DNA from: Litoditis marina
Lineage: Eukaryota; Nematoda; Chromadorea; Rhabditida; Rhabditidae
Length of the DNA: 64,000 bases
Direction: 5' to 3'
Assembly (NCBI GenBank): GCA_964036275.1
Contig: OZ038440.1
Coordinates: 12,871,690-12,935,689 of the forward strand
A model generated the notes under the pieces. It did not search any database. It worked only from the letters and a program-made list of their open reading frames with translations, and had not been told where the DNA came from. This document shows positions 38,501-49,099 of the stretch, piece by piece; the first letter of the stretch is position 1; every line of letters starts with the position of its first letter. The translations under genes and the position numbers were made by a program.

Positions 38501-40018
38501 ATTAACAGTTGAATAGTGAAAGAACGGACGTCTGCTGAATGGAGATACTGAGAGTGCTCCTATAGACATTGCTCCCGCACTCTGTCCCATTACAGTAACC
38601 CTATCCTTGTCTCCTCCGAATGAAATGATGTTCTCAGAAACGTATTGGAGGGCGGCAGTTTGGTCCCACAGACCCATATTACCAGGAATAGATGAGGAAT
38701 TGAGAGACACGAACCCTTAAAATGAGGATTAGAAAAATTGACCGTCCGGCTGGTAATGAACATGAACGGTACTGCTTGAAGAAGTCTCGTAACACGTGAT
38801 AACCGAAAAAAAATTAGAGTCCCATAAACCAAATATACAGAAGTAGTTTCTACATTGATGGGTGTGGCGAAAATTCTACAAGTTGCATGATAAATAAAAA
38901 CTGTACAATTACGCCTGTTGCTGTTTTTCTATTTAGGGTAAACGTACCCTGTGAAGCCAGTCGGTATTGGATCAGCACAACCACAATGTCCTTTTGGGCG
39001 AAATTGTTGGCAAACGGGTGGGAGGGAGCTGGAACAGCTGATCCCGTCATGAAAGCCCCGCCATGGATGAACACGAGAACGGGCAGGAGGCTGGACGAGT
39101 TCTGGAACAAGCCTTATTATGAGGGTGTGACCAAATATGGGTTGTAGTTTGATGTGCATTCAAGGTTGTAGTTTGATCTACGTTTGCAATTTCTAACTGT
39201 GAATAGCAGGATCTATCAAAAAAAATTAAGTTCTGAAACTTTTCATCGTATATTACTCCCTTTTGGGTCTCTTTCGCATTAGATAGGAGAAAAACAAACT
39301 TTTCTCAAATTCTTACTCGTTTAGATGGTGTGTATATGTTGAGATAGAGACAATCTTCGCTGTACTGAATTCCTTCTGTGTCCTCTACTCTGTTCATCTG
39401 CAAGCAGGCCGGACCACTCCTGGTAGCAGACCTTGTGCCCTTCCATCTTTCGGGGGGCGACGGTCTCTGAAAGAAATAATTAATCGGGTTCACCTCACCG
39501 ACTTCATAAAATGTTGAAGACCCAATTCGGCTTCACTTTTGAAAAAAAAAATAAACTTTTGTGAAATGTCTCCAAAATACAAATTGTCCCATCCAAATGT
39601 GGCACACGCACTCAACTAGTTTCATCTACTGTTGAGCAGATTTTGAACTTTGAGGTCGGAAATAGATTATACCTTCAAATAACTTACCGAGCAAAATAAA
39701 ATCGAAACAACTCATGTATTTCGCTCGATTTCTTTGTCTTGAAAGTTACAATAATATTAGGTATAAGTACTTACACAGTGATGGACTAATCGAAAGAGAG
39801 TAAAAGTAGTTAGTAATGTAATTTGTAAATATTAGTACCGTTCCTCTATCTGCGGGGGTCAGTTGTCTGGCGAATGGTATTCCGAAAAACAGATCAATTG
39901 GGATGTTGCTCTTTGTTCTTATTTCTGCTCCTTCCAGAATTCCGTATCGAGTAACCACAACCGGGTTTCTTCCAACACAACACGATAGAAAGAATAAACA
40001 GAGAATAATCAGGGTCAT
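35528..40018 (-). CDS. secreted type-B carboxylesterase B
   Basis: Exons on the - strand: 39839-40018, 39317-39466, 38948-39101, 38530-38715, 38037-38206, 37574-37700, 37084-37268, 36791-36923, 36320-36449, 36052-36140, 35528-35613; 1590 nt, 529 aa. Signal peptide (MTLIILCLFFLSCCVG), oxyanion hole HGGAF (123-127), nucleophile elbow GQSAG (S207), a putative acid in SLEGLL and the His in YHCHEF (H432). The triad is thus complete for an ester hydrolase. Exon lengths and phases match esterase A, showing tandem origin. There is no KDEL-like or membrane tail (ends TPVSE), so it is probably secreted or luminal. The ATG lies 4 bp after a CATTTCAG acceptor. The exon 4 donor reads GTCCGT, a weak site, and the split codon would give His where A and C have Asp. 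The substrate is unknown. Confidence 0.9.
35751..35880. repeat. 130-bp inverted-repeat element (CACGTGAAAC family)
   Basis: Left end TACTGTTATCCAATTGCATA, right end the inverse TATTCAATTGACTTACAGTA, with inner AGTCACGT/ACGTGACT arms. It lies in the last intron of esterase B and is copied at 44069-44198. A sister element is in the C/C' intron (42956-43083 and 51272-51399), and diverged pieces lie near 55205 and 60768. Confidence 0.75.
38361..38430 (+). repeat. dispersed TGTAGTTTGATC-family element
   Basis: Starts GCTGTGTTTGTAGTTTGACC and ends GAGTTCAAACGG, in intron 4 of esterase B. Copied with the duplication at 46678-46747. Confidence 0.7.
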
Positions 40019-40781
40019 AGTACTGAAATGTACTTGCTTTTAACGAGAGATATTCATGATTTTCACTGTTTATACTCATATTGAACATGAATCGGAACAA
40101 TAATGAGTTCTGTTCAAATGTTTAGTTTCCCTCAGCAAATCAATATTGAGATTTAAAACTACAAAAATAGAGTATGGATTAGGTTGTGATTCACACTGAA
40201 GCACCTCCAAGAAGATAAGACTTGGAAAAAAGTTTCTCTCCGACCACACTTGTGATAATGATAATAACTATTCAACAAAGGGGTTGATAGACTGAAAATC
40301 TAAAAAGAGTTGGCGCACGTTCATAAAAAAACCAATAGTTTACCATGTAAAACAAATACCAAAACACCGGGGAGAATTAATTCGATGCGTTAAATTTCGT
40401 ACAAGAACGATATTCGCTGGGGTTTAACCATCCAACTGAGATCCAAATCCACTGCTTAATCGTAATAATCGACTAATAATAATGAAGTAATGATTATATT
40501 GAGCCGGGGATCATGAAAGGCGGAAGTAACTCTTGATCGATTTTTTTGATTGAAATAATGAAACTTGCGCAAATCTTTCTTATCACTCACCGGGGTTTTT
40601 ACTTCTGGGAAACAACATATTCTTGACAGCTTGACTGAGTACCACTCATTTTGTGTCAATTATAGTAATGTGTATACCACTGAAGTTATTTTGTGCACAC
40701 ATTTTCAATAAGAATATCCATTTATTGAATTTAAATAAATCTTGACAGTAAAATGTATTCATTTTGCTGTTTTTCGATGTT
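40019..40781. other. spacer between esterase B start and fragment C' end
   Basis: Upstream region of esterase B (promoter expected here) and downstream of C'. The corresponding spacer in unit 2 is 48332-49099. No exon-like frame seen. Confidence 0.6.
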
Positions 40782-41021
40782 TCACAAAATGTAGAATATT
40801 GTTGCAATCATCATTAGAAAAGTTGCTGCCGAGCTGTTCTCTCCCGAAGTTTGAATATCCACTGCGGTTTCGGTTATCAGATCATATCCCAAGTGTTTCA
40901 TTCCTTCCCAGAAGTCAAAATCCGATTGAAAAAGACCTGAAAACCACACAAATTTATTGATAACGTGTTCAAATCATGAAGTTATTGGTTATAACTTAAG
41001 TGATGACGAGTTTACAAACAT

Positions 41022-41346
41022 AGGTGAAAAGTCAAGAACCTAAACGGTTCCTTTTAGGCCCGCGATTTTCGTAGCTGAAATCACCCTATTACGGCCTAAT
41101 AGGGCCGCGTAGGATGACTTTTTTTGTCTCAAATACTAGATTTAGTTTCTTTTTCCTGCTCACCCTAGCGTACTATTGGAAATTTGAAAGGAAATCTAGA
41201 GTAGTGCAACACAATTGTATTCTTATAATCGATCGAAGCGTGGTTGTTACCAGATTCGCGACCCTTTTAGGGCCTTTTGGGCTTGCGCTTACTCGATCAC
41301 CCGAAATCACCCTTTTAGGGGCTGATAGTCCCTTGACTTTTCACCT
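41022..41346. repeat. MITE-like element with AGGTGAAAAGTCAAG termini
   Basis: Left terminus AGGTGAAAAGTCAAG and right terminus CTTGACTTTTCACCT are perfect inverse complements. The interior has CCCTTTTAGGG-type motifs on both sides. About 325 bp, non-coding, in the last intron of C'. Copied at 49340-49663 in esterase C. Confidence 0.85.
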
Positions 41347-43097
41347 GAGAAGGTGGTGCGCTTGTGACATTCATGGTGAGTAAACATGTTCTGGTAAAAC
41401 AATACTTTTCAAAGGAATGTCACTTAAATTTAGAACGCATTTGTATTTATTTTGTACCGAACTGCAAATCAACCGTACCAGTCTCTACCACTGGCTCAGG
41501 CCTCAACTTTAAATGAGTGAGTTTGAGATTTGACGTTGGCCAATGAACTTTTTCAGTTGAAGGATTCCTGAAAGAGCAAAGCTGTTGCTTTGATAGAAAC
41601 AACCTTGGTTTAGGTATTAGAGCATGGTTACGGTCGGCACAGTTGGTGATCTGAGCCCAGACCTTGAACTAGAATTGTTTCCAGATCGTGGCACATGGAA
41701 AAGGTGCATTCACACTGTTTTGTATTAATCGAGTAACGGGTCCATAACAGCACACACGAGTCCACATTATTCATGACTTTCGAAAAGGAATGTAATTCTC
41801 TAAATTCAACTAACCCCGTCATCACAAAATTTGTGATAGCACTTATGAGAGTGTCCTGTACAACGTAATCGTACATGTTGAAAGTATAGTTTTTATCAAA
41901 ATACTTTCCAAAAAGGAATACTAACTCGTGGCAGTGATACGTTTCTGAAAGAAATCCTATAACATTCAAAATTCCGTGTGAAATTAATTTAATTCATTAC
42001 CTACTGGAGATAAAGAATTGAAATAGCGTTTTGAACTATTGGAATGTTCGAAGTAGCACAAATAGAGTGCCACCTACCATTCTGAAACTGAAAATATCAG
42101 GCTGAAAGCTTGATTCTTGTTCATTTGCTGGAAGTTATTTTGTTTGTGCCGTTACTCACCTTTGAGAGGAAATGTTTCTTCGAACTCGTGAGGGTTGAAA
42201 TAATCGAAATTAAAGAGGAAGGTGGATGCTTTAGTAGATCGCGCCCTGACCTCCCGAAGTGTAGCAATATCAAACATAAGATTCGATAGAATCTGAGAAA
42301 AAAACTCTGACGAAACACCGTTTTGAGACTTTATCCATTCATTGCGTGTTTAGAAGCTTTTTCTAAATTTCTAACGTCACCTTTCAAACTTCAATACTGA
42401 CTCCAGGGCCCGTACTCAACCGGTACGGTCAAATGTACGAGCAACTCACTGGAAAGAACTTCACAAGTTTGGCGAACCATACTGGCGACCGAATATCACA
42501 CCTTTTGATCATATAATTTAGGTCTGGATTTACATGTTTCTTTCGTGATGTCGAATTTGTTCCGAATAGAAAAATTCTAAATTATTATGTGAATATGAAC
42601 TGTTATGTGATCGGTGTGAAAACTGCCGTGCTCACCTTGGTGTACTGTCGCATGTAATATGGATAGCTCTGTTCTGTTTCATTCAAAAAGTACGAAACTA
42701 GTCTTTTCTGTGCTGCTTCCGTTTGATTATCCTTATATTTCGGAACAAGTGTTCCGTTTATGAAGTTCTCCACTAAGTCTCGGTTGGCCAATGAATAGGT
42801 TGCGCTGTCCGAGTCGAGAAAAGCTGAAATCGAACTTTTGCAGCTTGAAGACAGAATTGAATCAAATCTTTCGAATAATTATGGATCTTAGCACTTCCAT
42901 TCTAACATAAGCAAGTATTCAGAGTAATCGATTCATTATCACAACCATTACATTATACTGTTAGTCAATTGCAGAGTCACGTGAAACATTTTAAGCGCAG
43001 CACAACTCGGCAAAGTGCAATGACAAAGTGCACGATTCCTCACTAAAATGAGTTTTACGTGACCACTCAATTTACGTCTAGTATACTACAATCACTA

Positions 43098-43313
43098 AAA
43101 AGCGGTTTCGAACAGTTTATCTTTCTATTGTTGAAGCGGTTTTCAACAATTTTTCTACTGTTAAAAAGTGGTGTCTAACAGTTTTTCTATTGTTAAACAG
43201 CAAAAGCGGTTTCGAACAGTTTTTCTTTCTATTGTTAAAAAGCGGTTTCCAACAATTTTTCTAATGTTAAAAAGTGGTGTACAACAGTTTTCTATTGTTT
43301 TATCAGCAAGATT
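43098..43313. repeat. minisatellite of about 35-bp units
   Basis: Units of the form AAAAGCGGTTTCGAACAG followed by TTTTTCTATTGTT repeat about six times with drift (AAGTGGTGTCTAACAG variants). Copied at about 51416-51629 in the second unit. Lies in intron 6 of the C/C' sequence. Confidence 0.8.
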
Positions 43314-43845
43314 TCAGATAAGATTAGGTGAAGTATTTGATACAGCCATTCAATGATCCCGGAACGCTTTTCACTCACTGAAATAGAGTGCTTCGGGGCT
43401 GTCAAATGTTCAAAAGAATAATACTAGTTGCACCTACTTACAGAACTGTGAAAGGCACCTTATCGCACCAGTTTTTACAAACTTGGTGATCTCACTTCAT
43501 ATGGGTGGTCTCCAGCTGGAGACAGTTTCACAAAAACTCTTATCTTACTGACTACTAATCGTCGATTATGAGAATCTGTGTCCTGAACGTTTCACAAGAT
43601 TTCTTGAATTGCGACGCTAGGAGAAAAAGACGTTTGTATAACTTTACGTTTCTATACGTTTGTATATAAAATAAGTTAAAGGAATTATCTCAGGCGTGCA
43701 TGCTGTTCGATTGGTAATCATGGAAAAAACTTGTGAGGAACTATATTTTCTCATCCAAAACTTATGTTTGCTACTTTAATGACTTTTTTCCTGTTCAGAA
43801 GTACTATTTTATTCATAGTAGCAAAGATAGCAAAACTTTCCATAT

Positions 43846-46800
43846 TTATTCGGAAACAGATGTAGCGAAAATGGCGTCGTATCCCAGATTTTTCATTTGC
43901 TCCCAGAACTCGAAGTCCGACTTGAACAAATCTGAAAGACATTCAAAAAATAGTATAAGACGAAACATTAGCAGACTATAATAATTCTGTTCTGTCTGAG
44001 AACGAGTGTGCCATGCTGTAGGAATACCTGAATGTATCATAGTCTTTCACAGACTCAGATTTATACTATACTGTTATCCAATTGCATAGTCACGTGAAAC
44101 ATGTTAAACACAGCAGAATTCAGAGACGTGCAATGAAAGAGTGCACGGTGATTCATTAGATTGCGAACTTTACGTGACTATTCAATTGACTTACAGTAAA
44201 GATTTCTTAGATGTCAACCAGATGTTTTAGAGTCCTACTGTAGGCATCGGAACGGACTTATTGATTGCTAGTGTTTGTGTATGATTGCACCAAGGAGACA
44301 CACGCCTAACTCCCACAAATGCTGAATTTAGTGCAATTAACGATTTCTGTGTTTTCTCACTAAGTTTACCTTTGCTGATTTTGGGTTGCTCTCGTATTTT
44401 CAGATGCGTGAACCTCTCATCGGCCTTCGGCCAGGGTACTTCTTCCGTAGATGGATCACTAGAATTTGTAAACTTTACATTACAAAATATACCCTTTTGG
44501 TAAAATTTGAAAAAAAAAACTAGACAATCTTAAATGTTTACAGAAAAGTAATGTGTATGTACAAACAATCTCAACTTTTCTAGGCCGTCAAATAACTTTC
44601 CTCAACTTTAGTGTACGTAAAACGGATTGAATCTCACCCTTTGATAACGAAATTGGCAATACCATCCACGAAAACTTTCTGTACTTTGTAGTCCGCCGCA
44701 GTAAATTTGAACTTTTTACCCAGAAACGTATCAAGAAGGTAGGGAAACTCGTGGCAATGGTACGTTTCTATAAATGAATAATGTTAAAGTTGTGCTTAAA
44801 ACTCCCGGAACTTATACTGTGGAGGAAACTTTTCTCTGTGTTCTCAATAATAGGAAGTTTGTTTGTTTTCGAAAATAAAGTTTGTTCTGGAGGAAGTTCG
44901 ATTCCGAGCTGCTGTGTTACAACTAGTTAGAGCTGTAGTGATAATGTCCTGGGAACCTATAGTTGGTGAGATGTATTTGCAAATGGAAGAGAAAGTCACA
45001 TGGAAATATGGAATCTTTGAGTTATCTTGTTAGATTATCCCCCGAGTATTTTTTTCGATCACTCGCATGTCTGTAGTTGTTTTGTTCCTAGCTTAATACT
45101 GGACCGACCTTTAACAGGTGCATAATCTTCAAATGCATCATCGTTGAAATGCTCGAAATGATAAAGAAACACATTGGTGCTCTTTGATTTTGCAGCAACT
45201 TCCCTCAGCGAAGCTATGTCGATCAGAATGTTGGAGTTTATCTGGAACAAATGATTCTCGTAAATTTGGGTAATACAGCAAACAACGAACTGACAAACTA
45301 CTATGAACGAGCGAGCCACAAAAATGAAATGTGGAGAACGTTTTGTATCTAGAAAAATTTGCTTCAAACTTTCTCAGTGTGAACGCGAAAGTTGACTTAC
45401 CTTGGCGAACTGATGAATATAGAACGAAGAGTTCTGTTTGGTTTCTCCAAGAAAATACTGGGAGAGTCTGGTATATGCCTTATTTTCCCTCCCTTTGTAA
45501 TATGGAACCATGGATTCATTCAAGAACAGTTCCACAGAAAAACGATCCACAAACGGATTAATTGAGGGATCAGTGTGAAAGAATGCTTAAAGACAGACAT
45601 AATTATAAACTACAGCAGTGAAATGGTTTTCTCCTACATGAGAATAATGTGGTTCTGACAGATTTTTAGTTTTCGAATAACTCTACGGAAAAAGTGCAAC
45701 ACTGCCGTAGTTGTATAGATGACGGGTTACATTGGTTCAGGAATTTTACGGAAGCTTCATTATGGCGACTTACTTTTAGAAAATGGTTCTCATACGTAAC
45801 TCCACGCAAAAGTGCAGCATTTATGCCATTTCTTATTCGACATATTACGTTTATCTCAGAGCATTCAACTTTCATAATGTAGGCACCTACTGAAAAGTAG
45901 ACCTTCCAGTGACATCACTCCGATGAGTAATGGCTTGACCGGCAAGTCTCTGACATCTTGCGGCGGTATCGGGATGAAGTCATCTCCAATGGTGGGGGTG
46001 AACGCCATTATGCTTGCCTACGGAATATGAATTAATTGATTGTATTTTTGTTTAAGTTCATAGGCGTATTCGCCAATCCGTTATGAACACAACCGTCTGG
46101 AGTGGCACTTTTCTCTCAGTGAATGAAAAACAGCAAATAAAGAAGCAAATGAACTGCAAACACTATAAATGGTTGGTGTTTGCTGTGAAAATAAGTTTGA
46201 AATTGATGAGCTTGGCTCAGCACCCAAAGGTACTATTCCAGTGACGCCAAAGTCATCTCAAAAATAGACAGTGAAAAATGCATCGACAAAACATAATCAG
46301 GGTTTGCTTTTCAGATGCTAATTTGTGCATAAACTATAACGTAAAACGGTTACCTGTGCTTCAAATATTTGATCTACAGTAGCCTTCTGAAAGCATTCTC
46401 TCCTAGTTTTCTCCTCCAAGCATCCGAGATTCTCGAAGAATGCTTGAGACCGAGATAGAAGGTCAGTGTAAGTGGTCAGCATCCACGAAGAACCACTCAT
46501 TTGAATAGCTTGCGAAAAGAGATCTGAACAAGATTGCAAACATACATACTAAAACCGTATGAAACGATAGACGTTGTCCTACTGTATAGTTCATTTGGTC
46601 TGTGTGAAAAAAGGCATACTCCTCCATAGACTTTTCCAAACAAGCTTGTACGGTGTATGTACGAATGTTACTCTATCCCGCTGTGTTTGTAGTTTGACCC
46701 CTTTGGCTTTCCAAATCGAGATTATGACGCGTTTCGAGTTCAAACGGTAACAGAAATATTTTCACTTCGTCTTATATATTGGCTTACTGTTAATCGTATT

Positions 46801-48331
46801 TTCATGCGTTTTGGCGAATTAACAGTTGAATAGTGAAAGAACGGACGTCTGCTGAATGGAGATACTGAGAGTGCTCCTATAGACATTGCTCCCGCACTCT
46901 GTCCCATTACAGTAACCCTATCCTTGTCTCCTCCGAATGAAATGATGTTCTCAGAAACGTATTGGAGGGCGGCAGTTTGGTCCCACAGACCCATATTACC
47001 AGGAATAGATGAGGAATTGAGAGACACGAACCCTTAAAATGAGGATTAGAAAAATTGACCGTCCGGCTGGTAATGAACATGAACGGTACTGCTTGAAGAA
47101 GTCTCGTAACACGTGATAACCGAAAAAAAATTAGAGTCCCATAAACCAAATATACAGAAGTAGTTTCTACATTGATGGGTGTGGCGAAAATTCTACAAGT
47201 TGCATGATAAATAAAAACTGTACAATTACGCCTGTTGCTGTTTTTCTATTTAGGGTAAACGTACCCTGTGAAGCCAGTCGGTATTGGATCAGCACAACCA
47301 CAATGTCCTTTTGGGCGAAATTGTTGGCAAACGGGTGGGAGGGAGCTGGAACAGCTGATCCCGTCATGAAAGCCCCGCCATGGATGAACACGAGAACGGG
47401 CAGGAGGCTGGACGAGTTCTGGAACAAGCCTTATTATGAGGGTGTGACCAAATATGGGTTGTAGTTTGATGTGCATTCAAGGTTGTAGTTTGATCTACGT
47501 TTGCAATTTCTAACTGTGAATAGCAGGATATATCAAAAGAAATTAAGTTCTGAAACTTTTTATCGTATATTACTCCCTTTTGGGTCTCTTTCGCATTAGA
47601 TAGGAGAAAAACAAACTTTTCTCAAATTCTTACTCGTTTAGATGGTGTGTAGATGTTGAGATAGAGACAATCTTCGCTGTACTGAATTCCTTCTGTGTCC
47701 TCTATTCTGTTCATCTGCAAGCAGGCCGGACCACTCCTGGTAGCAGACCTTGTGCCCTTCCATCTTTCGGGGGGCGACGGTCTCTGAAAGAAATAATCAA
47801 TCGGGTTCACCTCACCGACTTCATAAAATGTTGAAGACCCAATTCGGCTTCACTTTTGAAAAAAAAAACTTTTGTGAAATGTCTCCAAAATACAAATTGT
47901 CCCATCCAAATGTGGCACACGCACTCAACTAGTTTCATCTACTATTGAGCAGATTTTGAACTTTGAGGTCGGAAATAGATTATACCTTCAAATAACTTAC
48001 CGAGCAAAATAAAATCGAAACAACTCATGTATTTCGCTCGATTTCTTTGTCTTGAAAGTTACAATAATATTAGGTATAAGTACTTACACAGTGATGGACT
48101 AATCGAAAGAGAGTAAAAGTAGTTAGTAATGTAATTTGTAAATATTAGTACCGTTCCTCTATCTGCGGGGGTCAGTTGTCTGGCGAATGGTATTCCGAAA
48201 AACAGATCAATTGGGATGTTGCTCTTTGTTCTTATTTCTGCTCCTTCCAGAATTCCGTATCGAGTAACCACAACCGGGTTTCTTCCAACACAACACGATA
48301 GAAAGAATAAACAGAGAATAATCAGGGTCAT
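43846..48331 (-). CDS. secreted type-B carboxylesterase B' (tandem copy of B)
   Basis: Exons on the - strand: 48152-48331, 47634-47783, 47265-47418, 46847-47032, 46354-46523, 45891-46017, 45401-45585, 45109-45241, 44638-44767, 44370-44458, 43846-43931; 529 aa, same structure as B. All catalytic motifs (HGGAF, GQSAG, YHCHEF) are preserved. The differences from B that I found are four replacements (V to I in exon 2, V to L in exon 9, I to K in exon 10, P to S three residues before the C-terminal Glu) and at least three silent changes. No disabling change was seen. The copied upstream region includes the acceptor just before the ATG and about 0.77 kb of 5' flank, so expression is likely to resemble that of B. 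Confidence 0.9.
46678..46747 (+). repeat. dispersed TGTAGTTTGATC-family element (copy in duplicated unit)
   Basis: Duplicate of the element at 38361-38430, in intron 4 of esterase B'. Confidence 0.7.
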
Positions 48332-49099
48332 AGTACTGAAATGTACTTGCTTTTAACGAGAGATATTCATGATTTTCACTGTTTATACTCATATTGAACA
48401 TGAATCGGAACAATAATGAGTTCTGTTCAAATGTTTAGTTTCCCTCAGCAAATCAATATTGAGATTTAAAACTACAAAAATAGAGTATGGATTAGGTTGT
48501 GATTCACACTGAAGCACCTCCAAGAAGATAAGACTTGGAAAAAAGTTTCTCTCCGACCACACTTGTGATAATGATAATAACTATTCAACAAAGGGGTTGA
48601 TAGACTGAAAATCTAAAAAGAGTTGGCGCACGTTCATAAAAAAACCAATAGTTAACCATGTAAAACGAATACCAAAACACCGGAGAGAATTAATTCGATG
48701 CGTTAAATTTCGTACAAGAACGATTCGCTGTGGTTTAACCATCCAACTGAGACCCAAATCCACTGCTTAATCGTAATAATCGACTAATAATAATGAAGTA
48801 ATGATAATATTGAGCCGGGGATCATGAAAGGCGGAAGTAACTCTTGATCGATTTTTTTGATTGAAATAATGAAACTTCTTTCTTATGCAAATCTTTCTTA
48901 TCACTCACCGGGGTTTTTACTTATAGGAAGCAACATATTCTTGACAGCTTGACTGAGTACCACTCATTTTGTGTCAATTATAGTAATGTGTATACCACTG
49001 AAGTTATTTTGTGCACACATTTTCAATAAGAATATCCATTTATTGAATTTAAATAAATCTTGACAGTAAAATGTATTCATTTTGCTGTTTTTCGATGTT

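Larger units (their letters stand above)
35079..43395. repeat. 8.3-kb tandem segmental duplication, unit 1
   Basis: Unit 1 matches 43396-51712 almost base for base, with only scattered substitutions and 1-8 bp indels. It contains the whole of esterase B plus the 3' half of esterase C (as fragment C'). Its left edge lies 4 bp upstream of the ATG of esterase A. Its right edge lies inside exon 6 of the C sequence. The GGCT at the breakpoints suggests microhomology. Confidence 0.93.
40782..43395 (-). pseudogene. 5'-truncated copy of esterase C (fragment C')
   Basis: Exons 7-11 of esterase C are present at 42636-42823, 42160-42292, 41815-41944, 41479-41567 and 40782-40936, preceded by only the last 17 nt of exon 6 (43379-43395). 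Signal peptide, oxyanion hole and nucleophile are all missing, so it cannot encode an active esterase. The remaining frame is still open and spliceable. Relative to C, exon 8 has three amino-acid changes (including H to N and P to S), and the final residue is Leu rather than Ser. Immediately upstream lies a copy of the leader region of esterase A (from 43396), including its possible trans-splice acceptor, so a truncated transcript is conceivable. Confidence 0.85.

Noticed and set aside
41628..41969. 113-residue - strand open frame and its copy at 49945-50286
   Set aside because: Only the first part (YHCHELVFLFGKYF... to FVMTG) is esterase exon 9; the rest is intron read-through past a GTTAGT donor.
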